DNA of 64,000 bases from an uncultured Microbacterium sp. (GTDB lineage Bacteria > Actinomycetota > Actinomycetes > Actinomycetales > Microbacteriaceae): assembly GCF_947632095.1 (NCBI RefSeq), contig NZ_CANROA010000004.1, positions 30,408 through 94,407 of the forward strand, given 5' to 3'. A program made the translations under genes and the position numbers. This document shows positions 1 through 8,460 of the stretch, in pieces. Each line of letters starts with the position of its first letter. Position 1 is the stretch's first letter. The notes under the pieces were generated by a model, which had not been told where the DNA came from, ran no database searches, and saw only the letters and a program-made list of their open reading frames with translations.

Positions 1-894
1 GAGGGATCCGCGACCCGCGCCCTCGTCACCGCCGGCTCCACCGATAAGAAGGCCCGTCGCCGCAGCCGCCTCAACGCGCCCTCGCCGATCTCGAACATCA
101 TCGCGCTCGTCTTCTGCATTCTCTGGGCCTTCCCGATCTACTGGATGGTCAAGACCGCGTTCACACCGCGCCGCGACGCGCTGCAGGCGACTCCGCAGTT
201 CATCCCGACCAGCCCCACCCTTGACAACTTCAACACCGCGCTGTTCCAAGCCGGCTTCTTCGACAACCTGAAGAGCTCACTGATCGTCGTCAGCGGTGCC
301 GTGGTCTTCGCGATCCTCACCGGCCTGTTCGCCTCGGCCGCGCTGTCGCGCTTCCGTTTCAAGGGCCGCCGCACGATCCTCGTGATGATCCTGCTGATCC
401 AGATGATCCCCGGCGGGGCGACCCTCATCCCGCAGTACCTCGTCTTCAACGAGACGGGCCTGCTGGGAACCTACTTCGGGCTCATCCTCGCCTATGTCTC
501 GGCGACCCTGCCGTTCTCGATCTGGATGATGCGCAGCTTCTTCCTCGCGCTGCCCGCAGAACTCGAGGAGGCCGCGCAGATCGACGGTGCGACGACCTGG
601 CAGGTGCTGTGGCGCATCCTGTTCCCGCTCGTGCTGCCCGGCGTCCTCGCCACCAGCGTGTTCACGTTCATGAACGCCTGGAATGACTACCTCATCGCGT
701 ACACGTTCATGCGCGACCAGTCGATGTACACCCTGCCGGTGTGGCTGGCGTCGTTCTCGTCGCCGATCACCGGCACCGATGTGAGCGGTCAGATGGCGGC
801 ATCCGTGCTGTTCTCGCTGCCCGTCGTGGTGTTCTTCGTATTCATGCAGCGCAAGCTGGTGACCGGGATGACCGCGGGAGCGGTGAAGGGCTGA
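1..894 (+). CDS. Carbohydrate ABC transporter permease, MalG type (5' partial)
   Basis: Inner-membrane permease subunit of a sugar ABC importer. The reading frame is open from base 1, so the N-terminus lies outside the window; about 297 codons are visible. The visible part begins with a charged cytoplasmic stretch (KKARRRSR), then several hydrophobic segments, and carries the EAA coupling loop (EEAAQIDGATTWQVLWRI, about visible residues 188-206) that docks the ATPase. The end shares one base with the start of the hexosaminidase gene (TGATG), so the two are probably translationally coupled. With the hexosaminidase and ROK regulator next to it, uptake of chitobiose or another GlcNAc oligosaccharide is the likely job; the substrate is inferred from context only. 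Confidence 0.9.
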   Translation, partial: EGSATRALVTAGSTDKKARRRSRLNAPSPISNIIALVFCILWAFPIYWMVKTAFTPRRDALQATPQFIPTSPTLDNFNTALFQAGFFDNLKSSLIVVSGAVVFAILTGLFASAALSRFRFKGRRTILVMILLIQMIPGGATLIPQYLVFNETGLLGTYFGLILAYVSATLPFSIWMMRSFFLALPAELEEAAQIDGATTWQVLWRILFPLVLPGVLATSVFTFMNAWNDYLIAYTFMRDQSMYTLPVWLASFSSPITGTDVSGQMAASVLFSLPVVVFFVFMQRKLVTGMTAGAVKG

Positions 895-2537
895 TGAGCA
901 TGCACACGATCATTCCTCGGCCGCGACAGGCGGAGTTCGGGCAGGGAAGTTGCGCGCTGACCGGATCTGTGTCCGTGACGGCACCGGTCGAGGCGGCGGA
1001 CGCCACGGCATTGCTGACCGAGCACCTGTGGGCCGGCGCGCGGGTGCGCGTCGACATCACCGCGGGGGATGCCGGCAGCATCCGCTTCGAGCTTGATGAG
1101 TCCCTCGCGGCCGAGGCCTACCGACTCGACGTGGCCGAGGACGGCATCGTCATCGCCGCGGCCGGCTCCGCGGGCTTCCGTCACGGCGTCGTCACCCTGC
1201 TGCAGCTGTGCGGCGAGGGCATCTGGCGCGCAGCATCCGCACTCCCGCGCACCATCACGATCCCCGCCTGCCGCATCGAGGACGAACCCGCCTTCGCCTG
1301 GCGCGGCGTCATGATCGATGTCGCCCGACACTTCCTGCCCGTGCGCGAGATCCACCGCATCGTCGACCTGCTCGCCATGCACAAGCTCAACCGCCTGCAC
1401 TTCCACCTCACCGACGACCAGGGATGGCGCGTGCAGATCAACGCCTACCCGCGTCTCACCGAGATCGGCGCCTGGCGAAACCGTACTCAGGAGGGCGCCG
1501 CCGATGCGACCGCCCCCGAGGTGATCCGCCCCCACGGCGGCTACTACACGCAGGACGACATCCGTGAGATCGTCGCCTACGCGGCGGCGCGCGGCGTCGA
1601 GGTCGTCCCCGAGATCGACCTGCCCGGCCACTCGCAGGCCGCGATCGCCGCTTACCCCGAGCTCGGCGTCCCCGGCTCCGACGGCGCGCAGCCGCAGGTC
1701 GAGGTGTACCCGCGGTGGGGCGTGAGCGCCTATCCTCTGAACGCCGAGGAATCCACCGTCGACTTCTTCCGCACAGTGCTCGACGAGCTGCTCGACCTGT
1801 TCCCCTCCGCCGACATCGGGCTCGGTGGGGATGAGGTTCCCGCAGGGCCCTGGGAGGCAGACCCCCGCTCGCAGGAGCTCGCCCGCGAGCGCGGGCTCGG
1901 CGGCCCGCGCGAACTGCAGTTCTGGTTCCTCGAGCAGCTGCGGCAGCACATCGACAAGCGGGGTCGTCGCATGCTCGCCTGGGACGAGGTCCTCGAGCAC
2001 GAGGTCACCAGCGACGTCACGGTCCTCGGCTGGCGCGGTGACGCGGGAATCGGCGAGGCCCTCCGCCGCGGCGTGCCCGTCGTCGCCTGCCCCGACAACA
2101 AGATGTACTTCGACTACCGCCAGTCGGATGACCCCCGTGAACCCATCCCCGTCGGCGTCGTCGTCGGTGTGGAAGAGGTGTACGGATTCGAACCGGTGCC
2201 CGCATGGGCGACGCCCGAGCAGGCCGCGCTCGTGCGCGGAGCGCAGGCGAACCTCTGGGCCGAGCACCTGGACTCCGGCCGCAACCGCGACTACATGCTC
2301 TGGCCGCGCGGCTGCGCTCTAGGAGAAGTGCTCTGGAGCGGCACCGGAGGGGACTTCGCAGAGTTCTCCGAGCGTCTCGCGGTGCACCTGACGCGCTTGG
2401 ATGAGCGCGGTGTGGAGTACCGGCGCGCCGATGGCCCGCTACCGTGGCAGGAGCGCCCGGGGGTCAGTTCTCGGGTGCAGAACCAGGCGGAGCGCCAGCA
2501 GGAGATCGACGAGCTGACGTCCGCGATCGTTCGGTGA
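894..2537 (+). CDS. Beta-N-acetylhexosaminidase, glycoside hydrolase family 20
   Basis: Hydrolyses terminal beta-linked N-acetylhexosamine from chitin-type oligosaccharides by substrate-assisted catalysis. It is 547 residues: an N-terminal GH20b-like domain (about residues 5-130), then a TIM barrel with WRGVMIDVARHF, the HKLNRLHFHLTDDQGWR strand, EVVPEIDLPGH, and the catalytic Asp-Glu pair in GGDEVP at about residues 311-313. No signal peptide is visible, so it probably acts in the cytosol on imported oligosaccharides. The start at 894 overlaps the permease stop; a second ATG at 900 is possible. Its stop overlaps the GTG of the following ROK gene. The family call is secure; exact substrate is not visible. 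Confidence 0.93.
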   Translation: MSMHTIIPRPRQAEFGQGSCALTGSVSVTAPVEAADATALLTEHLWAGARVRVDITAGDAGSIRFELDESLAAEAYRLDVAEDGIVIAAAGSAGFRHGVVTLLQLCGEGIWRAASALPRTITIPACRIEDEPAFAWRGVMIDVARHFLPVREIHRIVDLLAMHKLNRLHFHLTDDQGWRVQINAYPRLTEIGAWRNRTQEGAADATAPEVIRPHGGYYTQDDIREIVAYAAARGVEVVPEIDLPGHSQAAIAAYPELGVPGSDGAQPQVEVYPRWGVSAYPLNAEESTVDFFRTVLDELLDLFPSADIGLGGDEVPAGPWEADPRSQELARERGLGGPRELQFWFLEQLRQHIDKRGRRMLAWDEVLEHEVTSDVTVLGWRGDAGIGEALRRGVPVVACPDNKMYFDYRQSDDPREPIPVGVVVGVEEVYGFEPVPAWATPEQAALVRGAQANLWAEHLDSGRNRDYMLWPRGCALGEVLWSGTGGDFAEFSERLAVHLTRLDERGVEYRRADGPLPWQERPGVSSRVQNQAERQQEIDELTSAIVR

Positions 2538-3745
2538 GCGCACCGGGAGAGCAGGACGAGGTGGCAGGACGACGCCCCGGCGATGCCCGCTCGCGTCTGA
2601 GCGGGCTGCTGTCGCTCGATTCGGAGGAGCTGCAGGCGCTGCGCCGCGGCCCCCAGCAGCTCGGCGGCGCGGCCCACCGCAACACCCGTCGGCACAACCT
2701 GTCGGTCATCCGTCGATTGCTTTTCGGGAAGGGCCCGCAGACGCGCCCGGAGTTGGCGCGCCTGAGCGGGCTCTCGCTACCGACGGTCGGCGCGCTGGTG
2801 GCCGAGCTCATCGAGTCGGGGCTCGTGCATGATGCGGGCATCGTCGCCGAATCCCGCGTCGGAAAACCCGCCTCGCGCGTCGCCCTGGACACCACCGGCA
2901 ACGTGTCGATCGCCCTCAACCTCACCCAGCCGGATCGGTTCATCGGCGCCGTCGTCGATCTCGACGGCGCGGTCGTCGAGCGCGCCGAGCTGGGCATCGA
3001 GGGACTCTACGAGGATGCTGCGCTGGAGCGCGTCGTGGAGCTCGTCGAGCTGTTGCTGCAGCGCACGACAGCGCGCGTCGTCGGAATCGGCGTCGCCTCT
3101 CCCGGCCTCGTCGACGAGTCGGGGCAGGTGCGCTTCGGTGATCGCCTGCGCTGGCAGGAGATGCCGCTGGCGGAAGAACTGCGCGCACGCACCGGGATCC
3201 CCGCGGCGGTCGGCAACGACGTCAACCTCCTCGCGCTCGGCCTCGGCCGATTCCGCAACGGATCGGGACGGGACGCCATCGTCATCGCCCTGGACAACGG
3301 CGTCGGCGGCGCCGTGCTCGAAGGCGGAGACCCCGTGCTCGGCGAGCAGTTCGCCGCGGGCGAGATCGGCCACATCACGGTCGACCCCGGCGGAGAGCTG
3401 TGCCGGTGCGGGGATCGCGGATGCCTCGACATGGTCGTGGGCGCACCGCACCTGCAGCGACGCCTCGACACCGAGGGCGAGTCTGCGCTGGAGCCGGCCG
3501 GGCGGATTCTGGGAGAGACGATCGCCCCGATCGCCATCATGCTCAACATCAACGTCGTCGTCGTCGTCGGCCCCGAGCAGCTCGTCGCCGAGCCCTTCGC
3601 GGCGGGCGTCGTCGACGGCATCCGCTCGCGCGTGCGCCCGCCCGTCTTCGACGGCATGCGCATCGAGGTCGAGCCCAACGACCCCGACTTCGAGCTGCTG
3701 GGTGCCGCGTCGCTGATCATGGAATCGGAGCTCGGCGTCTTCTGA
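2534..3745 (+). CDS. ROK family transcriptional regulator
   Basis: Probable sugar-responsive repressor of the upstream transport and hexosaminidase genes. It is 403 residues from the GTG at 2534, whose GTGA overlaps the hexosaminidase stop; the frame stays open upstream but that overlap fixes the start. Residues about 55-115 form a winged helix (TRPELARLSGLSLPTVGALV is the recognition region). The rest is the ROK sugar-kinase fold with VGIGVASPGLVD, the GNDVN segment and the GEIGH...CRCGDRGCLD signature (about residues 277-298), whose cysteines bind zinc in this family. Presence of the DNA-binding domain favours a NagC/XylR-like repressor rather than a kinase. Confidence 0.9.
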   Translation: MSAPGEQDEVAGRRPGDARSRLSGLLSLDSEELQALRRGPQQLGGAAHRNTRRHNLSVIRRLLFGKGPQTRPELARLSGLSLPTVGALVAELIESGLVHDAGIVAESRVGKPASRVALDTTGNVSIALNLTQPDRFIGAVVDLDGAVVERAELGIEGLYEDAALERVVELVELLLQRTTARVVGIGVASPGLVDESGQVRFGDRLRWQEMPLAEELRARTGIPAAVGNDVNLLALGLGRFRNGSGRDAIVIALDNGVGGAVLEGGDPVLGEQFAAGEIGHITVDPGGELCRCGDRGCLDMVVGAPHLQRRLDTEGESALEPAGRILGETIAPIAIMLNINVVVVVGPEQLVAEPFAAGVVDGIRSRVRPPVFDGMRIEVEPNDPDFELLGAASLIMESELGVF

Positions 3746-3754
3746 CCCGCTCGA

Positions 3755-4519
3755 TCAGTGCGGGGCGTGGTACTCGGCCTCGCCGCGCTTCCAGTAGCCC
3801 TTGACGACCGCCTGGGCGGGATCGATGCCCCAGCGGGCGAGAAGCGCACGCCCGGGCTTGACGATCGACTGCTCGGCGGCGATGAACACGAACGGCGCCT
3901 CGCCGACGGCATCCGCCTCATCCAATGACTCCAGGAGAGCGATGAGCTCCGAACCCGCCGGTGCATCGCCGCGGTGCAGCCACTCGACGGCGACGGGGGC
4001 CTCGATCTCGACCTCGTCCTCGGCACCGCGCACCTCGATCACGATGCGCGCCGGCGCATCACCGATCCGGGCGGCGAAACGACGGATCGCGGGGATCGCG
4101 GTCTCGTCTCCCACCAGCATCCACGAACCCGGCCGGCCCTCGATGAGCATCGAGCCGCGGGGACCACCGACGCCGATCTTCGCGCCGATCGGGGCGTTCG
4201 CCGCCCACATCGCTCCGACACCGGAGTCTCCGTGCACCGCGAACTCGACCTCGAGCCAGTTCTCACCCCACACGAGAGGGGTGTACTCGCGGCTCGGCGC
4301 CGCCCGCAGCTCCTCGACGGTGTCGGGCATCTCCTCGGGGAAGAACAGGCGCATGTGGTCGTCGCATCCGGGGGAATCGAAACCGAAGAGGTCATCGCCC
4401 TCCAGGCGCACGCGCACATAGTTCGGCGCCAGACGCTCGCGCGCCGTGAGCGATACGGTGCGGAACACGAGATCCGTCATCTGACGGCGCAACTCGAAAA
4501 GAGAATTTTCATCGGCCAT
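3755..4519 (-). CDS. Siderophore-interacting protein (FAD/NAD(P)H ferric reductase)
   Basis: Cytosolic flavoprotein of the SIP/ViuB family that reduces ferric siderophores to release iron after uptake. It is 254 residues, usual for the family. The FAD-binding part has REYTPL (the R-x-Y-T motif) and GGPRGSM; the C-terminal NAD(P)H-binding part begins near WMLVGDETAIPAI. It ends only 9 bp from the convergent ROK gene and is divergent from the siderophore-binding lipoprotein gene. Iron-box-like sequences at 4524-4567 lie between the two starts, one overlapping the ribosome-binding region of this gene, so iron repression by a DtxR/IdeR protein is likely. Confidence 0.92.
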   Translation of the reverse strand: MADENSLFELRRQMTDLVFRTVSLTARERLAPNYVRVRLEGDDLFGFDSPGCDDHMRLFFPEEMPDTVEELRAAPSREYTPLVWGENWLEVEFAVHGDSGVGAMWAANAPIGAKIGVGGPRGSMLIEGRPGSWMLVGDETAIPAIRRFAARIGDAPARIVIEVRGAEDEVEIEAPVAVEWLHRGDAPAGSELIALLESLDEADAVGEAPFVFIAAEQSIVKPGRALLARWGIDPAQAVVKGYWKRGEAEYHAPH

Positions 4520-4523
4520 GAAC

Positions 4524-4535
4524 TTAGGCTAACCT
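4524..4535. promoter_or_regulatory. DtxR/IdeR iron box, proximal to the SIP gene
   Basis: TTAGGCTAACCT matches the core and right half of the actinobacterial iron box (AGGTTAGGCTAACCT type). It begins 5 bp upstream of the SIP start codon. The left half is degenerate. Repression by iron-loaded DtxR/IdeR is inferred from the motif and the iron-uptake neighbours. Confidence 0.65.
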
Positions 4536-4551
4536 CTCTAACTGTGCGCTC

Positions 4552-4567
4552 AGGTAAGGCTTACCTT
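4552..4567. promoter_or_regulatory. DtxR/IdeR iron box, proximal to the siderophore-binding protein gene
   Basis: AGGTAAGGCTTACCTT is a nearly perfect inverted repeat (AGGTAA/TTACCT around GGC), close to the DtxR consensus. It lies 40 bp before the start at 4607 and 17 bp from the first box, so two dimers could cover both divergent promoters. Confidence 0.75.
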
Positions 4568-4606
4568 GTGAGCCATCGCCTCTCCCCATCCAACAAGGAG
4601 TTCTCT

Positions 4607-5620
4607 ATGTCTTCGCGCCGCGCCTTCGCCGCCGCATCATTCGTCCTCGTCTCCGCACTCGCCCTCGCGGGATGCGCAACCTCGGCGGAGGCCGAGCCCG
4701 AGGAGAAGCCCGCTGAGGAGACGCTCACCTACAGCTGGGAGCGCAACATCGCGGGCGAGGACGAGGAGCCCGAGTACGTCACCGAGACGGTCGAGGTTCC
4801 GCGCAACCCGGAGAAGATCGTCGCGTTCGAGATGTCGAGCGTCGACTACATCGGCGCACTCGGCGGCGAGGTCGCCGGCGCACCGCTGGACTCCGTTCCC
4901 GACTACCTGCAGGACAACCTCGCCGACGACGCGTTCAACGCGGGCACGCTCTTCGAAGCGGACCTGATCGAGATCGAGGCGCAGCAGCCCGACATCATCA
5001 TCATCGGCGGACGCTCCTCCGGCATGTACGACGAGCTGAGCAAGATCGCTCCGACCGTCGACCTGGGCATCACCGGCAGCTACATGGACACCCTCGAGCG
5101 CAACACTGAGTTCTTCGGCGAGCTGCTCGGCGCACAGGACGAGGCCGCCAAGCAGCTCGCCGCGCTCGAAGAAGGCATCGAAGAGGCGCGCGCGCTCACC
5201 GCTGAGACCGGCAACGGCCTGGCGCTGATGGTCTCCGGCGGCGAGCTCAAGGCCCAGTCGCCCGCTCCCTCCGAGGGCGGCAGCTCGCAGGTGCGCGGTG
5301 GACTCGTCTACGACGTCTTCGGCGTCGAGCCGGCCATCCAGGACATCAAGGCCGCGACGCACGGCGACCCGATCTCGTTCGAGTTCCTGCTCGAGCACAA
5401 CCCCGACACGCTCTGGGTCGTCGACCGCGACTCGGCGACGGGCTCGGCTGAAGAGGGAACCGCCGCCGCGCAGGTCCTCGACAACGACATCATCAAGAAG
5501 ACCAAGGCCTACCAGGACGACAACATCGTCTACCTGAACCCGACGGCCTGGTACATCGTCTACGGCGGTCTCGAGACCACGCAGGTGATGATCGACGACG
5601 TTCTCTCGATCTCGAAGTGA
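4607..5620 (+). CDS. Iron-siderophore ABC transporter substrate-binding lipoprotein
   Basis: Captures ferric siderophore at the cell surface and passes it to the FecCD permeases that follow. It is 337 residues; the signal peptide ends in a lipobox (LALAGC, Cys23), followed by an acidic linker. The body is a type III (FhuD/FepB) binding fold: NPEKIVAFEMSSVDYIGALG opens the first lobe, and ADLIEIEAQQPDIIIIGGR is the typical second strand. The start at 4607 follows the Shine-Dalgarno AAGGAG. It is first in an operon with two permeases and an ATPase and has an iron box just upstream. The exact siderophore is unknown. Confidence 0.94.
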   Translation: MSSRRAFAAASFVLVSALALAGCATSAEAEPEEKPAEETLTYSWERNIAGEDEEPEYVTETVEVPRNPEKIVAFEMSSVDYIGALGGEVAGAPLDSVPDYLQDNLADDAFNAGTLFEADLIEIEAQQPDIIIIGGRSSGMYDELSKIAPTVDLGITGSYMDTLERNTEFFGELLGAQDEAAKQLAALEEGIEEARALTAETGNGLALMVSGGELKAQSPAPSEGGSSQVRGGLVYDVFGVEPAIQDIKAATHGDPISFEFLLEHNPDTLWVVDRDSATGSAEEGTAAAQVLDNDIIKKTKAYQDDNIVYLNPTAWYIVYGGLETTQVMIDDVLSISK

Positions 5621-5639
5621 TCGCGAACCGAATCAGGTC

Positions 5640-6659
5640 GTGACCGCGCTCGCAACCGCGTCACCGAGCACCCCCACCCAGCCCCGGCCCCGCCGGACCT
5701 GGGTGGGGGTGCTCATCGGTGTCGCACTCGTCATCCTCAGCGGGGTGAGCCTCTTCGTCGGGGTCTCCGACATCACCCCCGCTTCGCTGTTCTCCGGAGA
5801 AGAGGACAGCAACGCTGCATTCCTCTTCATCGCGAGTCGCATCCCGCGCACCGTCGCGATCCTGCTCACCGGAGCCTCGCTGGGCATCGCCGGCCTCATC
5901 ATGCAGATGCTGGTGCGCAACAAATTCGTCGAACCCAGCACCACCGGCGTGACCGAATTCGCGACGTTCGGCATGCTGCTCGTGCTGATCTTCGCCCCGG
6001 GGATGGCGCTGTTCGGCAAGATGGGCGTCGCAGCCGTCTTCGGGCTCATCGGCACCTGGGTGTTCCTGCAGGTCGTCAAAGCCGTCCCGGTGCGACAGCT
6101 CGTCCTCGTCCCCCTGGTCGGGATCATGCTCGGCGGTGTCATCGGTGCCGCGACCAGTTTCTTCGCCTACCGTCTCGACCTGTTGCAGTCGCTGGGCACC
6201 TGGTCGCAGGGCAGCTTCGCCTCGATCATGCAGGGACGCTACGAGTTCCTCTGGATCGCGGGCGCCATGGTCATCATCGCCTGGCTCGCCGCCGACCGCT
6301 TCAGCGTGATCGGCCTGGGGGAGGAGTTCGCGACGAACCTCGGCTTGGATTACCGCAAGGTCGTCGCGATCGGCATGGTCATCATCGCCATCATCACCGC
6401 GGCCGTGCTCGTCACGGCCGGCATCATCCCGTTCCTCGGACTCGTCGTGCCGAACGTCGTGAGCATCATCATCGGCGACAACGTGCGCCGGGCGATTCCC
6501 TGGGTCGCGGGTCTCGGCGCCGTTTTCGTCCTGATCTGCGATCTGATCGCGCGTACGGTGCGCTTCCCGTACGAGATGCCGCTGTCGGTCATCGTCGGGG
6601 TGTTCGGCGCGATCCTGTTCCTCTGGCTGCTGCTGCGAAAGAAGAGCCATGCCCACTGA
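5640..6659 (+). CDS. Iron chelate ABC transporter permease, FecCD family (first subunit)
   Basis: Membrane subunit of the siderophore importer, 339 residues from a GTG start at 5640, 20 bp after the binding-protein gene. It has the many-helix FecCD profile with IPRTVAILLTGASLGIAGLIMQMLVRNKF near the N-terminus (the family's P-R-x-x-A...G..LQ region) and the coupling-loop sequence GLVVPNVVSIIIGDNVRRAIPW near the C-terminus. It overlaps the second permease gene by 11 bp, consistent with a heterodimeric channel made in equal amounts. Confidence 0.93.
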   Translation: MTALATASPSTPTQPRPRRTWVGVLIGVALVILSGVSLFVGVSDITPASLFSGEEDSNAAFLFIASRIPRTVAILLTGASLGIAGLIMQMLVRNKFVEPSTTGVTEFATFGMLLVLIFAPGMALFGKMGVAAVFGLIGTWVFLQVVKAVPVRQLVLVPLVGIMLGGVIGAATSFFAYRLDLLQSLGTWSQGSFASIMQGRYEFLWIAGAMVIIAWLAADRFSVIGLGEEFATNLGLDYRKVVAIGMVIIAIITAAVLVTAGIIPFLGLVVPNVVSIIIGDNVRRAIPWVAGLGAVFVLICDLIARTVRFPYEMPLSVIVGVFGAILFLWLLLRKKSHAH

Positions 6660-7668
6660 GACACTCCTTCGCCCGGCGGCCGCTCCGGCTACCGCTCCGT
6701 CGTTGATCGTTCGCCTGTGGGCGAAGCCCGCGAACCGGATCGTGCTGCTGGTCGTCGTCATCGTCGGCCTCGCCGCTGCCTACCTGTTCACCGACATCCC
6801 CGGTTCCGTCCTGTTCGCCCTGAAGATCCGCGGGCTCACGGTGGGCGCGATGCTCGTGGTCGCCACCGCTGTCGGCGTATCGACGGTGGTGTTCCACACC
6901 ATCACGCAGAACCGCATCCTGACGCCGTCGATCATGGGGTTCGACTCGTTCTACATGCTGATCTCGACGCTGATCGTCTTCTTCCTGGGATCATCCGCGT
7001 TCCTCAAGGCCGACCAGATCACGCTGTGGGTCGTTCAGGTCGTCGTCATGATCGCCTTCAGCGTGCTGCTGTTCACGTGGCTCTTCGGCGGCAAGCGGCG
7101 TTCGCTGCACCTGATGCTGCTCGTCGGCATCGTGCTGGGAACGTTCTTCCGGGGGTTCACCGAGTGGATGCAGCGCATGCTCGATCCGCTCGACTTCCAG
7201 GTGCTCTCGGACGCGATGTTCGCATCGTTGACGCGCCCGGATCCGACACTGCTGACCTTCACCGCGGTGCTCGTCGGCCTCGGGGTCATCGCCGTCATCC
7301 CGCTCGTGCGGACACTGGATGTGCTCACGCTCGGCGAAGCCGCGGCGGTCGGGCTGGGCGTCAATCACAAGCGCACGGTGATGATGCTCTTCACGATCGT
7401 CTCGGTGATGATCGCGGCATCCACTGCTCTCGCCGGGCCGATCCTGTTCTTCGGGCTGATCGTCGCGAACCTGGCCTACTCCTATGCCGGAACCTTCCGG
7501 CACACGTGGACGCTGCCGGCGGCGGCCCTCATCGGCGTCGGTTTCCTGCTGCTCGCTCAGCTCATCCTCGAGAAGCTCTTCGGCTTCGGCGGCAGCCTCT
7601 CGATGGTGATCGAGTTCGCCGGCGGACTGTTCTTCCTCTACCTGGTCCTCAGAAAGGGGGCGCGATGA
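6649..7668 (+). CDS. Iron chelate ABC transporter permease, FecCD family (second subunit)
   Basis: Second membrane subunit of the siderophore importer, also 339 residues. Hydrophobic helices run through the protein, with QNRILTPSIMGFDSFYMLIS in the first half and GPILFFGLIVANLAYSYAG as the ATPase-contact region. Its start lies inside the end of the first permease gene, and its stop overlaps the ATPase start (ATGA). The divergence between the two permeases suggests a heterodimer, as is usual for petrobactin/enterobactin-type systems; that parallel is inference. Confidence 0.92.
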   Translation: MPTETLLRPAAAPATAPSLIVRLWAKPANRIVLLVVVIVGLAAAYLFTDIPGSVLFALKIRGLTVGAMLVVATAVGVSTVVFHTITQNRILTPSIMGFDSFYMLISTLIVFFLGSSAFLKADQITLWVVQVVVMIAFSVLLFTWLFGGKRRSLHLMLLVGIVLGTFFRGFTEWMQRMLDPLDFQVLSDAMFASLTRPDPTLLTFTAVLVGLGVIAVIPLVRTLDVLTLGEAAAVGLGVNHKRTVMMLFTIVSVMIAASTALAGPILFFGLIVANLAYSYAGTFRHTWTLPAAALIGVGFLLLAQLILEKLFGFGGSLSMVIEFAGGLFFLYLVLRKGAR

Positions 7669-8423
7669 TCGCGCTCGACAGCGCCAGCAAGCGCTATGGC
7701 TCCCAGACGGTTCTCGACGATGTCTCGGTGACCCTCGGCGACGAGGGCGTGACGGCGCTGATCGGTCCGAACGGCGCCGGAAAGTCGACGCTGTTCGGGC
7801 TCGTCGGCCGGCTCATCAAGCCCGAGGCGGGGAGCGTCCACGTCGACGGAATGGACGTCGCGACGGCGCCCTCACATCAGCTCGCGAAGATCCTCGCGGT
7901 TCTGCGCCAGGACAACCACATCGCTGCCCGGCTCACGGTGCAGGACCTCGTCGAGTTCGGTCGTTTCCCCCATTCGAAGGGCCGCCTGACGATCGTCGAC
8001 CGCGAGCACATCGATCGCGCGATCGAGTATCTCGCCCTCGGCGAGTTCCGGGAGCGCTTCCTCGACGAGCTGTCGGGAGGTCAGCGCCAGCGCGCCTTCA
8101 TCGCCATGGTGCTCGCCCAGGACACGAAGTATGTTCTCCTCGATGAGCCGTTGAACAATCTCGATCTCAAGCACATGACCGAGATCATGAAGCTGATCCG
8201 GCGCATGGCGGATGAGCTCGGAAAGCGCGTGATAGTCGTCCTGCATGACATCAACTTCGCGGCGACCTATGCGGACCGCATCGTCGCGATGCGGGATGGG
8301 CGCATCATCGCCGACGCGCCGGCCGACGAGATCATGGATCCCGCCGTCCTGGAGCAGGTGTACGGCACGACGGTCGACGTCCGCGAGATCGACGGCCAGA
8401 AGCTGGCTCTGTACTACAGCTGA
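7665..8423 (+). CDS. Iron-siderophore ABC transporter ATP-binding protein
   Basis: Cytosolic ATPase that powers the FecCD permease pair. It is 252 residues with Walker A GPNGAGKST (about residues 34-42), Q-loop in LRQDNHI, signature LSGGQRQRAF, Walker B YVLLDEPLNNLD and the switch His in VVLHDINFA. This order and the GRFPHSKGRL segment are typical of FepC/YclP-type ATPases. Last gene of the four-gene transporter operon by overlap; the FetB-like permease gene follows after a 37-bp gap. Confidence 0.94.
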   Translation: MIALDSASKRYGSQTVLDDVSVTLGDEGVTALIGPNGAGKSTLFGLVGRLIKPEAGSVHVDGMDVATAPSHQLAKILAVLRQDNHIAARLTVQDLVEFGRFPHSKGRLTIVDREHIDRAIEYLALGEFRERFLDELSGGQRQRAFIAMVLAQDTKYVLLDEPLNNLDLKHMTEIMKLIRRMADELGKRVIVVLHDINFAATYADRIVAMRDGRIIADAPADEIMDPAVLEQVYGTTVDVREIDGQKLALYYS

Positions 8424-8460
8424 TGCCTCCCGTGGGGAAGATCCCCGAGCGGATGCCGTG

